Source: an uncultured Planctomycetaceae bacterium
GTDB lineage: Bacteria; Planctomycetota; Planctomycetia; Pirellulales; Thermoguttaceae
DNA: 42,261 bases
Assembly: GCA_946408825.1 (NCBI GenBank)
Contig: CAMJTU010000035.1
Span: 1 to 42,261 of the forward strand
Direction of reading: 5' to 3'
Of this stretch, positions 9,290 through 17,802 are shown in pieces. The position numbers and the translations under genes are program-made. The stretch's first letter is position 1. The number at the start of each line of letters is the position of its first letter. A model generated the notes under the pieces. It saw nothing but the letters and a program-made list of their open reading frames with translations, was not told the origin of the DNA and searched no databases.

Positions 9290-10093
9290 TCAGAGTTCTA
9301 AGCGTTGACTGGGGGTATAACGATTTGCCACGTAAAGCGCGCAGTCCTTTTGCGGGACGACTCCGCCGTCGCCGAGAACTTCCGCGACGGTACACTGCGC
9401 GATCATCGGCGTGTTGTTGTGTTCGCTCAGGTGCCCGAGATAGAGCGTCTTGACGCCGCTTTTAACGAGTTCGACGGCGAACGAGGCCGCGTCAAGGTTG
9501 CTCAAATGACCTTTTTTACTGGCGATTCGCGCTTTGAGGTCTTCCGGATAAGGGCCGCCCCACAGCATCTCTTCGTCGTAATTCGCTTCGAGGAGCGCGG
9601 CGTCGACGCCGAGGAGCGCGTTTCGCACGTTGGCGGCGACATGCCCGACGTCGGTCGCGAATCCGAAGGTCGACTTTCCGTCGGAAAAGACGTAGCCGAC
9701 CGAATCGTAGGCGTCGTGCGGGGTAGGGAAATACGTCGCGGCGACGTCGCCGAGATCGAGCGCTTCGTTCGTCTTGCCGCTCTGGAAAACGCGGATGTTC
9801 TTTGTCGCGACGCTTCCGATTTTATTGCGTTTGATTAGATAATCCCACGTTCCGACGCTCGCGTAGACGGGGAGGTCGTAACGCCGCGAAAGAACGCCGA
9901 CGCCGCGAATGTGGTCGTCGTGCGAATGGGTGACGACGATCGCGGTAAGTCGACGCGGGTCGACGTCGATCGCTTTAAGCGCGTTTTCTATCTGTTTGCC
10001 GGAACCTCCGCAATCGACGAGAATCCGCGACGCGCCGTGTTCGACGTAGGTAGAGTTGCCGGAACTTCCGCTAAAGAGGGGACAGACGATCAT
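9290..10093 (-). CDS. MBL-fold metallo-hydrolase, WalJ/YycJ-like
   Basis: A 267-residue metallo-beta-lactamase-fold protein. It opens with CPLFSGSSGNSTYV, typical of the YycJ/WalJ group. The metal motif THSHDDH gives His56, His58, Asp60 and His61, with further ligand candidates in ATDVGHV and in LGHLSEHNN near the C-terminus. Related proteins are predicted two-zinc hydrolases or nucleases; in Firmicutes the gene belongs to the walRK operon, but no such operon is present here. It is probably the first gene of a two-gene unit with waaA, from the promoter at 10230-10258. The exact substrate is unknown. Confidence 0.87.
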   Translation of the reverse strand: MIVCPLFSGSSGNSTYVEHGASRILVDCGGSGKQIENALKAIDVDPRRLTAIVVTHSHDDHIRGVGVLSRRYDLPVYASVGTWDYLIKRNKIGSVATKNIRVFQSGKTNEALDLGDVAATYFPTPHDAYDSVGYVFSDGKSTFGFATDVGHVAANVRNALLGVDAALLEANYDEEMLWGGPYPEDLKARIASKKGHLSNLDAASFAVELVKSGVKTLYLGHLSEHNNTPMIAQCTVAEVLGDGGVVPQKDCALYVANRYTPSQRLEL

Positions 10094-10229
10094 GGTTAAC
10101 GTTTTATTGTCGACGACTGTCGCGTTTTATCGCTAGAGGCTCTCCCCGTCGCAATCGCTCCCGAACTTCCTGCATGTCGTATAGCGACGGTATCGCGGCG
10201 TCGACTAATTTTTCTCCTTCACGCCGACT

Positions 10230-10258
10230 AGTATAACGAAACGCTCGGCATTTGACAA
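10230..10258 (-). promoter_or_regulatory. Sigma70-like promoter for the MBL hydrolase-waaA unit
   Basis: Read on the minus strand: -35 TTGTCA (10258-10253), a 17-base spacer, -10 TATACT (10235-10230). Transcription would start about 130 bases before the ATG at 10093. The presence of this promoter argues against a 97-codon frame across 10104-10397 being a gene. Confidence 0.6.
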
Positions 10259-10393
10259 CCGTTTCGCGCTTTTTTGCCGCGCGCCCTCGCGCTTTTAAAC
10301 GAAATCCGCTCCCAAGGTCTTGACGGCGTCTCGCTAGACGCGTCTGCCTGAGAGCGGGTAGGAAGCGAGGTTGCGAGAACGTTCCCGACGCGA

Positions 10394-10726
10394 TCACTTC
10401 GTATTGTTGTGTTGGACGCGCTTATTGACGTCGACCTCCAGCGGACCAAACGCCGCCTCATGACGTTGGAGCGTCATGCCGAGCGCGTGGTAAAGGCGCT
10501 TGGCCGTGTAGAAATTGACGACGATGCGCTGACAGACCGGGATCGGTTCCGTCGGAACGCCCATCGGCTGGGGATTGAGTCCGAAATCGACGATGAGTTC
10601 TTCCGGCGTTCCCATGACGCGGCAGAAATTGGCGTAGGTTGCGACGACGTTCTTGTCGTCGACCTGAAGCTGAGGACGAACCGCCGTCGGCTGTTCCGCC
10701 GGCGCGGGAGCATGTTCTTTAGCCAT
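10394..10726 (-). CDS. DUF3467 family protein
   Basis: A 110-residue soluble protein whose core (VVATYANFCRVMGTPEELIVDFG, followed by QRIVVNFYTAKRLYHAL) matches DUF3467, a small conserved family of unknown function in bacteria. In the family this region has the pattern of a short beta-sheet plus an 'A-K-R-L' helix. The first 20 residues are an Ala/Pro-rich extension. AGGAG sits about 10 bases upstream of the ATG. It is transcribed divergently from the arfB-like gene and is separated from the downstream MBL gene by 300 bp holding that gene's own promoter, so it is probably monocistronic. Function is not known. Confidence 0.85.
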   Translation of the reverse strand: MAKEHAPAPAEQPTAVRPQLQVDDKNVVATYANFCRVMGTPEELIVDFGLNPQPMGVPTEPIPVCQRIVVNFYTAKRLYHALGMTLQRHEAAFGPLEVDVNKRVQHNNTK

Positions 10727-10772
10727 AGGGGGAAATCTCCTGAGAAAGAAGGAGCGGCGCGCGCCAATACTC

Positions 10773-10800
10773 TTGCGGCGCGCGCTATTTTGCGTACAAT
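10773..10800 (+). promoter_or_regulatory. Probable promoter for the release-factor-like gene
   Basis: TTGCGG (10773-10778), a 16-base spacer and TACAAT (10795-10800), about 90 bases upstream of the ATG at 10890. The -35 is only a partial match. Confidence 0.4.
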
Positions 10801-10889
10801 ATCGCCGCGAGTCCCACGACGGCGCGGCTCACGCGATTATCCGCTAATTTTTCGAAAGACGCAAGACCGAATTTCTCCCGAGGAACGCG

Positions 10890-11444
10890 ATGAAAAAAGA
10901 TCAAGACGTTCGACCCGCTTCCGCGTCAAACGACGCGCCGCGTAAACAGCCGGTTCCGCGCGTCGTCAAGCCAGCGCCAACCGCGCCCGCCGATCCTAGG
11001 CTCCCCGCGCCCGATCCCGCGACGCCGACGCTCGACGTTCCTGGCGTCGTCTCGATCCCCCTTGCGGAGATCAAAGTCTCGTATTCGCGCAGTTCCGGAC
11101 CCGGCGGTCAGAACGTGAACAAAGTTTCTTCGAAAGCGCAGATCCGCTGGAACCTCGTCGGCGGCCGTCTTGCGCCCGACGTCGTCGAACGGTTCAAGAA
11201 ACTCTATCCTTCGTACGTGACCGAAAAGAACGAGGTCGTGATCTCAAACCAAGAGTTTCGCGACGCGCCTAAGAACCGACAGGCGTGTTTCGACAAGCTT
11301 TGCGCCGCGATTCTCGCCGCGTCGAAACGCCCGAAAAAACGCGTCCCCACAAAACCGACGCGAGGTTCGATCGAGCGCCGGCTCGACGCGAAAAAGCGTC
11401 TTTCCGCAAAAAAGAAAGAACGGTCTCGCAAAGATTTCGATTAA
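10890..11444 (+). CDS. arfB: ArfB/YaeJ-like peptidyl-tRNA hydrolase (release-factor-like)
   Basis: A 184-residue protein with the class I release factor catalytic motif in SSGPGGQNVNKVSSKAQ (GGQ at 72-74). The domain is followed by a Lys/Arg-rich C-terminal tail of about 45 residues. This layout, GGQ domain plus basic tail and no codon-recognition domain, is that of ArfB, which frees ribosomes stalled on mRNAs lacking a stop codon. The tail enters the empty mRNA channel. Here the GGQ lies about 45 residues further from the N-terminus than in E. coli ArfB, because of a Pro/Ala-rich extension (residues about 10-50). No release-factor domain 2 is present, so prfA/prfB is excluded. The gene symbol is assigned by family resemblance. 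Confidence 0.85.
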   Translation: MKKDQDVRPASASNDAPRKQPVPRVVKPAPTAPADPRLPAPDPATPTLDVPGVVSIPLAEIKVSYSRSSGPGGQNVNKVSSKAQIRWNLVGGRLAPDVVERFKKLYPSYVTEKNEVVISNQEFRDAPKNRQACFDKLCAAILAASKRPKKRVPTKPTRGSIERRLDAKKRLSAKKKERSRKDFD

Positions 11445-11489
11445 TCGTCGGCGCTCGCGGCCTTATTTTCTTCAGAACGACGAATTTGC

Positions 11490-11518
11490 TTGAAACAGGA
11501 CGTTTTGGCGTTTATAAT
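11490..11518 (+). promoter_or_regulatory. Sigma70-like promoter for the Nramp-like gene
   Basis: TTGAAA (11490-11495), a 17-base spacer and TATAAT (11513-11518), about 70 bases before the ATG at 11588. One of the best promoter matches in the window. Confidence 0.65.
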
Positions 11519-11587
11519 CGTTTTTGTATTCGTTGGGCGCGACGCTCGGCGACGACCATAACGCTTCATTGAATGGAAAGACCTGTC

Positions 11588-13207
11588 ATGTCGCTTGAAT
11601 CTAAAGAGACTTCCGCGCCGCAAGGGAACGCGGGGTTGCCGATGAGTCCAAAGTGGGATCCCGCGAAGCTCGCCGCCGAGAAGGAGGAGCTTCGCGCGTT
11701 AGAGAGCGCGCCGCTTGGCAAACGCTCGTGGGGATACGTCAAACGCACCGGGCCCGGACTGCTGCAGAGCGCGATGACGCTCGGAGCGGGAAGCGCGACG
11801 GCGTCGGTTCTTGCGGGCGCGTCCTTCGGATATAAGCTCCTTTGGGTCCAGCCGCTGGCGATGTTCTTTGGCGTCATGATGCTCGCGGCGCTCTCAAACG
11901 TCGTCCTGACGCGTGGAGAACGCCCTTACGAGTCCTTTGGCAAGCAGGTTTGGAAGCCGCTCGTCGTTCTCTGGGCGCTCGGCACGGTTTTGGCGTCGGT
12001 GATCTGGCATTTCCCGCAGTACACGCTTCTTGCGGGCGCGGGACGCGACCTTGCGTCGGCTTGCGGCTTGCAAATTGCAAACGGCGGAGACGTGCCGGCG
12101 TGGATTAAAGGTCTTGCCGGCGCTCTTGAGCCGCTCGGCTTCAAGGTGAACACGGACGTCACGACGCTCGGGTATCTCGTGAGTTTCCTCGTCGGCGGCG
12201 CGATTCTGGCGATGAATATCTTTATGGTCTTCAACTACGGGAAGGGCGCGAAGGGCGTGAAGATGTACGAACGCTTTTTGCGCTTCATGATCGCGCTCGT
12301 GATCGTCTTCTTCCTTCTCGTTTGCGTCATGAACTTCGGTCGAATCGACTGGCTTGAACTTGGCAAGGGGTTCTGCGGATATTACGGATTGCCGAAAGAT
12401 CCGGTTACCGGCAAAGTCGAGACGGCGACAATTCTTCAAGTTCTCGGAATGCTGGGCGCGGCGGTCGGCATCAACATGACGTTCCTGTATCCGTACTCGC
12501 TCCTGGCGAAAGGGTGGGGCGCGGAACACCGCAAGCTCGCGCGCTGGGATCTTGGCATGACGATGTTCCTGCCCTTTACGCTCGTAACGTCGCTGATTAT
12601 CGTGGCGATGACCGTTACGAACGTGTATACGGGGGCGGACGCGGTGCAGACGGGACTCACGCCTCTTGGCGCGGCGGCGGCGTTTGAGGGAATTCCGGGC
12701 GGGCGTTTCATCTTCTGCCTCGGTCTTATGGGCATGTGCGGCGGCGCGGTCTCGACGCACATGGTCGCGTGCGGATTCACGCTCTGCGAGATGCTTGGCG
12801 GCGAGATGACGCAGAAGCGATTCCGACTCTTTGCGCTCACGCCGTGCATCGGCGTTCTTGGCGTCGTCATTAACCTTCCGATGTGGTTCCCGGTCGTCGC
12901 GTCGGCGGTCTGCTTCACGATGCTGCCGATCGCGTACGTGATCTTCTTCTACCTGAACAACAAGCGGAGCTACATTGGCGACGCGGTTGGCAAGGGCGCA
13001 AAACGCGTCGTCTTCAACATCATCCTCCTCGCCGCGCTTGTTTTCGCGTGCTTCGGATCTTATATCTCGATTCAGAAGAACGTGATTCAGAAAATCTTCC
13101 CGCCGAAGCCCGCCGTCCAGCAGACGGCGCCGGAGACGCAAGAGCCTAAGGCCGACGTCGAAGAAGCGGTCGAAGAAATCTTCGAGGCGGAAACGACCCC
13201 GGAATGA
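11588..13207 (+). CDS. Nramp-fold transporter with substituted metal-binding motifs
   Basis: Encodes 539 residues from the ATG at 11588, chosen because GGAAAG precedes it by 7 bases; an in-frame ATG at 11573 would add five. About eleven membrane segments are visible. The first, GPGLLQSAMTL..SFGYKLLWV (residues about 55-87), aligns with Nramp TM1. The canonical DPGN metal motif aligns with GAGS (about 66-69). In TM6 the usual MPHN aligns with GINM within GAAVGINMTFLYPYS (290-304). Both the Asp/Asn and the Met metal ligands of classical Mn/Fe transporters are therefore absent, so substrate cannot be inferred from the family. The N-terminal 45 residues and the acidic C-terminal 40 are soluble. 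It has its own promoter and strong terminator, so it is monocistronic. Confidence 0.8.
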   Translation: MSLESKETSAPQGNAGLPMSPKWDPAKLAAEKEELRALESAPLGKRSWGYVKRTGPGLLQSAMTLGAGSATASVLAGASFGYKLLWVQPLAMFFGVMMLAALSNVVLTRGERPYESFGKQVWKPLVVLWALGTVLASVIWHFPQYTLLAGAGRDLASACGLQIANGGDVPAWIKGLAGALEPLGFKVNTDVTTLGYLVSFLVGGAILAMNIFMVFNYGKGAKGVKMYERFLRFMIALVIVFFLLVCVMNFGRIDWLELGKGFCGYYGLPKDPVTGKVETATILQVLGMLGAAVGINMTFLYPYSLLAKGWGAEHRKLARWDLGMTMFLPFTLVTSLIIVAMTVTNVYTGADAVQTGLTPLGAAAAFEGIPGGRFIFCLGLMGMCGGAVSTHMVACGFTLCEMLGGEMTQKRFRLFALTPCIGVLGVVINLPMWFPVVASAVCFTMLPIAYVIFFYLNNKRSYIGDAVGKGAKRVVFNIILLAALVFACFGSYISIQKNVIQKIFPPKPAVQQTAPETQEPKADVEEAVEEIFEAETTPE

Positions 13208-13236
13208 GATTCTAGGACGTCTTTCGTTTAGATACG

Positions 13237-13277
13237 GCAAACGCGTCCCGTTGCGGACGCGTTTGCTTTTTGCTTTT
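13237..13277 (+). terminator. Rho-independent terminator after the Nramp-like gene
   Basis: A perfect 12-bp stem (13237-13248 with 13255-13266) with a 6-base loop, followed directly by TTTTTGCTTTT. Confidence 0.85.
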
Positions 13278-13331
13278 ATTACAAAACGCAATTTTCTTTA
13301 AGAAAAATATCGCGATTGAGGCTAGCTTCTA

Positions 13332-13360
13332 CTGACAGAATGTTAGTTTTCACTTATAAT
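13332..13360 (+). promoter_or_regulatory. Sigma70-like promoter for the membrane protein-PP2C unit
   Basis: CTGACA (13332-13337), a 17-base spacer and TATAAT (13355-13360). The first start codon is at 13474, so the transcript has a leader of about 105 bases. Confidence 0.65.
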
Positions 13361-13432
13361 GGGGGCGATTGCTTTGAACGCGTGAAGACGACGGTCTTTT
13401 TGCGGCGCGGACGCGCGTCGCAAGCGCGCAAC

Positions 13433-13450
13433 GACGCGGGACGCCGCGTC
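13433..13450 (+). promoter_or_regulatory. Stable hairpin in the 5' leader
   Basis: GACGCGG and CCGCGTC form a perfect 7-bp GC-rich stem with a 4-base loop, ending 23 bases before the ATG at 13474. It could affect translation initiation; no known riboswitch class is recognised. Confidence 0.3.
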
Positions 13451-13473
13451 TGCGAATCAACTTCTCGCCAGTC

Positions 13474-14124
13474 ATGACGCCCTTTTATTTTGTCGTAGCC
13501 AGTCTTCCCTTCGCGCTGTATTTTCTAGCGCTTGCATGGCTACATGGACGTCGACGTCCGACCCTTGTGACAGGACGTCGCGACGGACTTGCGGTCGCGC
13601 TCGCGACCGTCGGCGTTCTTTTTATTGGGCCGTTGCAGATTCTGCCGAGTTTGAGCGCGTGGATTACGTGGGGCGCGAACGTGTGGATTCTCGTCGCGCT
13701 CTTTTTTACGCTTATTTTGACCGCGTGTCTTGCGAGGCTGCGACCGCGATTCGTCGTTTACAACACGACGCTCGACGTTTTGCGTAAGACGATTTCTCGG
13801 GTCGCGATCGAACTCGACGTCGACGCGCGCTGGAGCGGCGACGCGATGAATATGCCGGGATTAGGGGTTCAGTTTTATCTCGACGATTCGCCGGTCGGAC
13901 GCGTGACGTCAATCGTTTCGATAGGGCGCGATATTTCCGTTTCCGGCTGGAAACGTTTGCGCGACGCGCTCGACGCCGGGCTTGAAGAAGCCGCCGCGCC
14001 GCCGCGTCGACTTTGGCTTTTTTTCGCGACGGTCGGCGTCGCGTTCCTAGCCGCCGACGCCTGGTGTTTTGTACGTTATTACGATCAAATTGCGGAATCC
14101 GCCGCGTTTTACCTTTCCGCCTGA
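13474..14124 (+). CDS. Membrane protein of unknown function upstream of PP2C
   Basis: A 216-residue protein with three N-terminal membrane segments (about 3-23, 39-57 and 65-88), a soluble middle of about 90 residues, and a fourth membrane segment near 184-204. The middle region is predicted to be cytoplasmic or periplasmic with mixed alpha/beta character and has no motif I recognise. The PP2C gene starts 17 bp downstream on the same strand, so cotranscription from the promoter at 13332 is likely. A role linked to the phosphatase is possible but rests only on position. Confidence 0.7.
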   Translation: MTPFYFVVASLPFALYFLALAWLHGRRRPTLVTGRRDGLAVALATVGVLFIGPLQILPSLSAWITWGANVWILVALFFTLILTACLARLRPRFVVYNTTLDVLRKTISRVAIELDVDARWSGDAMNMPGLGVQFYLDDSPVGRVTSIVSIGRDISVSGWKRLRDALDAGLEEAAAPPRRLWLFFATVGVAFLAADAWCFVRYYDQIAESAAFYLSA

Positions 14125-14141
14125 TCTGAATTAAACGAATT

Positions 14142-15494
14142 ATGGACGCTGATAAGACCGAAAAGACAGAAGCATGGTGGAGCAAGTCGCTTGTCTACTC
14201 CGCGCGTTCAGACGTGGGGATGAAGCGTCGCAACAATCAAGATTCGTTCTCGGCCCACCCTGCGCCTTCGCCGCGAGTTTGGCGTTCTCGAGGTCATGTT
14301 TTCGTCGTCGCCGACGGAATGGGCGCGCATAAGGCGGGCGAGCTTGCGAGCAAAATCGCCGCGACGGAAGCGCCGCAGTCGTACCTCAAGCATACGGCGA
14401 CGCCGCCGACGGAGGCGCTTCGCAACGCGCTTCTGGAAGCGCACGACGTCATCCGTAGACGCGGCGAGTCGGATCCGTCTTTCCGCGACATGGGCACGAC
14501 GTGCGACATGCTCGTTCTTACGCCCGGCGCCGGCTATATCGGGCATGTCGGCGATTCTCGCGTTTATCGACTCCGCGATCACGTCGTCGAGCAGATGACC
14601 TTCGACCATAGTCTCGTCTGGGAGGTCAAGTACTATCCGCAGTCGCATTCAAGCTACCGTCAGCTCGACAATATCCCGAAGAACATCATCACGCGTTCTC
14701 TAGGACCGACGGAGAATCTCCAAGTCGACGTCGAAGGCCCCTTTGAGACGCGCCCCGGCGACACGTTCCTCATGTGCAGCGACGGTCTTTCCGGCCGCGT
14801 CGAAGACGCGGAAATCGGTCAGATTCTCGAACTCTTCTCGCCGGCGGACGCGACGGAAGCGCTCGTCAATCTTGCGAACCTCCGCGGCGGTCCCGACAAC
14901 TGCACCGTCGTCGTCGCTCGCGTCGTTTCGAACGAAGCGCCGGAGGACGCGGAGGACGCCAAGGCGGCGCGCGTCTATGAAAAACGTCCGCCGCTGTCGA
15001 TCCCCGCGTGGGCGTTCCTGTCGCTGACGGCGATTTTCGGGATTCTCGCCACGATCTTCCTTATCTGCCATTTTTGGATTGGCGGCTGGTCGTCGTTAGG
15101 GATCGCGGCCGTGTCGCTCGCGGCGTTCCTGTGCATCGCAAGTCCGACGCTCTTTGGCGTCAAGAAGAGCGCCGCGCCGACGGAACGGCTCGGCAGAGCG
15201 CCCTACGCGCGGGCGTCCGCGACGCCGAGCGTCGCGTTTTGCGACTACCTAGAGCAGACGTGCGAACAGCTTTGCGCCCAGATGCACAACGATCCGAACG
15301 TCGAGCCCGACTGGGCCGGAGTCAACCGCGCGCGAACGCTCGCGACTCAAGCGCGCGCAAAAAACGACTACGCCGGCTCGATCCGCGCGAACATTTGCGT
15401 CGTCAATTACATTATGCGCGAAGTGCGCAAATACGTCGAGCTGGTGAAGAGAACTCGCAGTCATCAGACAAGTCAGGAGCCGAATCGCGAATAG
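14142..15494 (+). CDS. Membrane-anchored PP2C-type Ser/Thr protein phosphatase
   Basis: A 450-residue protein. Residues about 20-265 form a PPM/PP2C phosphatase of the bacterial PrpC/Stp type. Motifs in order are VGMKRRNNQDS, VVADGMGAHKAGE (metal-binding DGxG), GHVGDSRVYRL, SDGLSGRVED and GPDNCTVVVARV, which supply the Asp residues that bind two metal ions. Two membrane segments follow (about 288-310 and 315-335), then a helical C-terminal domain of about 110 residues with Cys residues. Such enzymes reverse phosphorylation by Hanks-type Ser/Thr kinases, which are abundant in planctomycetes, but no kinase gene is in the window. The soluble-first order with the anchor in the middle places the catalytic domain in the cytoplasm. 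Confidence 0.92.
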   Translation: MDADKTEKTEAWWSKSLVYSARSDVGMKRRNNQDSFSAHPAPSPRVWRSRGHVFVVADGMGAHKAGELASKIAATEAPQSYLKHTATPPTEALRNALLEAHDVIRRRGESDPSFRDMGTTCDMLVLTPGAGYIGHVGDSRVYRLRDHVVEQMTFDHSLVWEVKYYPQSHSSYRQLDNIPKNIITRSLGPTENLQVDVEGPFETRPGDTFLMCSDGLSGRVEDAEIGQILELFSPADATEALVNLANLRGGPDNCTVVVARVVSNEAPEDAEDAKAARVYEKRPPLSIPAWAFLSLTAIFGILATIFLICHFWIGGWSSLGIAAVSLAAFLCIASPTLFGVKKSAAPTERLGRAPYARASATPSVAFCDYLEQTCEQLCAQMHNDPNVEPDWAGVNRARTLATQARAKNDYAGSIRANICVVNYIMREVRKYVELVKRTRSHQTSQEPNRE

Positions 15495-15604
15495 CGGAGG
15501 ACGGCGCCCCTTTGCGAGAACGACGTTTTTCGGTAGACTGAACGACGTCGAAAAGCGCGCCGCGTCGCGCGTCGCCGACTTCTACGGTTTATGGAGAGCG
15601 TTTT

Positions 15605-16372
15605 ATGCTGGCAAAACGAGTGATTCCGTGTCTCGACGTCAACGGCGGACGCGTCGTTAAGGGGACGAATTTCGTCAACCTCCGCGACGCGGGCGATCCC
15701 GTCGAGGTCGCGCGTCGCTACGAGCGGGAAGGAGCCGACGAGCTCGTCTTTCTCGACATTACGGCGAGTCATGAGAAGCGCGACACAATCGTCGACGTCG
15801 TCAGAGCGACGGCGGACGTCGTTTTTATGCCGCTGACGGTCGGAGGCGGGATTCGAACTGTCGACGATTTCCGAAAAATCCTCAACGCGGGCGCCGACAA
15901 GGTGTCGATTAATTCGTCCGCCGTCAAAACGCCGGATCTCATTAATGCGGCGGCGGAGCGTTTCGGGAGCCAGTGCGTCGTCGTCAACATCGATCCGAAA
16001 CGGGTCGTGAAGAACGGCGAGGAATTTTGGGAGGTCTTTATCAACGGCGGGCGCGTCGGGACCGGTTTAGAAGCGGTCGCGTGGGCGCGCGAAGTCGAAG
16101 AACGGGGCGCGGGCGAGATCGTCCTTACGTCGATGGACGGCGACGGAACGAAGAACGGCTACGACCTTCCAATCCTTAAGGCGGTCTGCGACGCCGTGCG
16201 CATTCCCGTGGTCGCGTCCGGAGGCGCGGGCAAGCCGGAGCATTTTGTCGAAGCGATTACCGAGGCGAACGCGTCTGCGGTTCTCGCGGCGAGCGTTTTC
16301 CATTATGGACTGTACTCCATCGCCGAAGTTAAGCAAGCGATGAAGAACGCGGGCATTCCCGTGAGAATATGA
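15605..16372 (+). CDS. hisF: Imidazole glycerol phosphate synthase, cyclase subunit
   Basis: A 255-residue (beta/alpha)8 barrel matching HisF throughout. Both catalytic aspartates are at their canonical positions: Asp11 in IPCLDVNGG and Asp130 in VVNIDPKR. Phosphate-binding loops are seen at VGGGIRT and [10 protein letters not shown]. HisF uses ammonia from the HisH glutaminase to convert PRFAR to imidazole glycerol phosphate and AICAR, joining histidine and purine metabolism. GGAGAG lies 6 bases before the ATG. No hisH or other his gene is nearby, so histidine genes appear scattered. It lies 110 bp after the PP2C gene, with no clear terminator between them. Confidence 0.97.
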   Translation: MLAKRVIPCLDVNGGRVVKGTNFVNLRDAGDPVEVARRYEREGADELVFLDITASHEKRDTIVDVVRATADVVFMPLTVGGGIRTVDDFRKILNAGADKVSINSSAVKTPDLINAAAERFGSQCVVVNIDPKRVVKNGEEFWEVFINGGRVGTGLEAVAWAREVEERGAGEIVLTSMDGDGTKNGYDLPILKAVCDAVRIPVVASGGAGKPEHFVEAITEANASAVLAASVFHYGLYSIAEVKQAMKNAGIPVRI

Positions 16373-16455
16373 GCGGACGTTTTGAACGACGTCGATCATG
16401 CGGTTTGTCGCGACGTCGACGGGCGTCGCGTCGCCTACGGGAAGCGTCCGGCGTG

Positions 16456-16483
16456 TTGAATTTGAAACGTAACGCTGTATAAT
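16456..16483 (+). promoter_or_regulatory. Sigma70-like promoter for pilT
   Basis: TTGAAT (16456-16461), a 16-base spacer and TATAAT (16478-16483), about 75 bases before the ATG at 16559. Confidence 0.6.
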
Positions 16484-16558
16484 AAGAAGGATATTGTTGT
16501 CGCGCGGCGCGTCAAAGGGGCGCGCTGCGTTTGTCGTCGTTGTTAGAGGTTTATTTTT

Positions 16559-17704
16559 ATGTCGTCCCCTGATATCATTCCAGATCGTATTGCTAAGAAA
16601 AAGAAGGAATTAGAAATTGACCCGCTTTTCAAAGCGCTGGTCAAGCTGTCCGGAAGCGACCTTCACCTTAAGGTCGATCGTCCTCCCTACGTGCGCGTCA
16701 AGGGCGCGCTGAGGACGCTCAATCGCGGTCCGATCGACGACGAAGAAATGAACCGTCTCATCTTCCCGATGATGGACGAGCGCAACCGCAAGATTTACAA
16801 CGACACGGGCGGGGCGGACTTCGCGCACACGTGCGTCGTCGACGGCGTTCGCTGGCGTTTCCGCGTCAACGTCTTGACGCAAATGGGGCACGTCGGGCTT
16901 GTCGCTCGTCGTATCAACAACTTCATTCCCGAACTTGAAAAACTTCATATTCCGTCGGTGCTTTACGAGCTTTGCAAGTACAGCCAGGGAATGATTCTGC
17001 TCGCGGGCGTCACGGGTTCCGGAAAGTCGACGACGATCGCGTCGATGTTGAACTGGATCAACAAAAACTACAACAAGCACATCCTCACGCTTGAAGACCC
17101 GATCGAGTTCATGTTTACGGAAGAGAAATGCCTGATCAACCAGCGTGAAATCGGTCAAGACGTCGTCGACTTCGAAGTCGGTATGAAGCACGCGGTTCGT
17201 GAAGACCCCGACGTCATGCTCGTGGGCGAGATGCGCGACCGCGAAACGTTCGAAACGGCGATTCACGCGGCGGAAACGGGCCACTTGGTTTTCGGTACGA
17301 TTCACGCGTCGACGGCGCCGTCGACGATCGGTCGTATTCTCGACCTTTTCCCGGCGAACATGCACAAGGCGATTCGTTCCGCGATCGCGATGAACATGAA
17401 GGGAATCGTCGCGCAGAAACTGTTGCCGTCGATTTTACCCGGCGTTCAGCGCGTTCCGACCTGCGAAATCATGATCGTCAACAACGTTATTCGCAAGCTG
17501 ATTCTCGAAGGCGAAGACGAGAAACTCGGCGACGCGATTCGTATTCAGGCGCAGGAAGGCATGCAGGACTTCACGATGTCGCTCAAGTCGCTCGTTCAGA
17601 TGAAGAAGATCGACCGCGCGACCGCGTTTGAAGTCGCCCCTAACATCGAATCTCTTAAGATGGCTCTTAAGGGAATCGAGGTCAAGGAGCCTGGGATCCT
17701 CTGA
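16559..17704 (+). CDS. pilT: PilT-type pilus retraction ATPase
   Basis: A 381-residue secretion ATPase of the PilT/PilU type. It has the N-terminal PAS-like domain (SGSDLHLKVDRPP), Walker A GVTGSGKST (150-158), an Asp box around LEDPIEF, Walker B VMLVGEMRDRET, and the His box GHLVFGTIHAS. All catalytic motifs are intact. The short length and lack of an N1 domain or tetracysteine motif favour PilT over PilB. It powers disassembly of type IV pili at the inner membrane. A promoter lies just upstream. The next gene is a second member of the family with degenerate motifs. The pilin, PilC and PilM-Q genes are not in the window, although a secretin-like gene is at the left edge. Confidence 0.9.
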   Translation: MSSPDIIPDRIAKKKKELEIDPLFKALVKLSGSDLHLKVDRPPYVRVKGALRTLNRGPIDDEEMNRLIFPMMDERNRKIYNDTGGADFAHTCVVDGVRWRFRVNVLTQMGHVGLVARRINNFIPELEKLHIPSVLYELCKYSQGMILLAGVTGSGKSTTIASMLNWINKNYNKHILTLEDPIEFMFTEEKCLINQREIGQDVVDFEVGMKHAVREDPDVMLVGEMRDRETFETAIHAAETGHLVFGTIHASTAPSTIGRILDLFPANMHKAIRSAIAMNMKGIVAQKLLPSILPGVQRVPTCEIMIVNNVIRKLILEGEDEKLGDAIRIQAQEGMQDFTMSLKSLVQMKKIDRATAFEVAPNIESLKMALKGIEVKEPGIL

Positions 17705-17802
17705 TATGCCGGATCGAAGCCGGACGTTTGCGAAACGTTCGGCTTCGCGAGACGCTCGTTCCGTCCCTTGGGACAACGTTCCACACACGCTGGAAGATAA
17801 AG

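Noticed and set aside
10104..10397. A 97-codon minus-strand frame between the MBL and DUF3467 genes
   Set aside because: It spans the good promoter of the MBL gene, has no recognisable domain and overlaps the end of the DUF3467 gene.
11894..13291. A 465-codon minus-strand frame
   Set aside because: Antisense to the Nramp-like gene, it covers the terminator and encodes an Arg/His-rich product without any recognisable fold.
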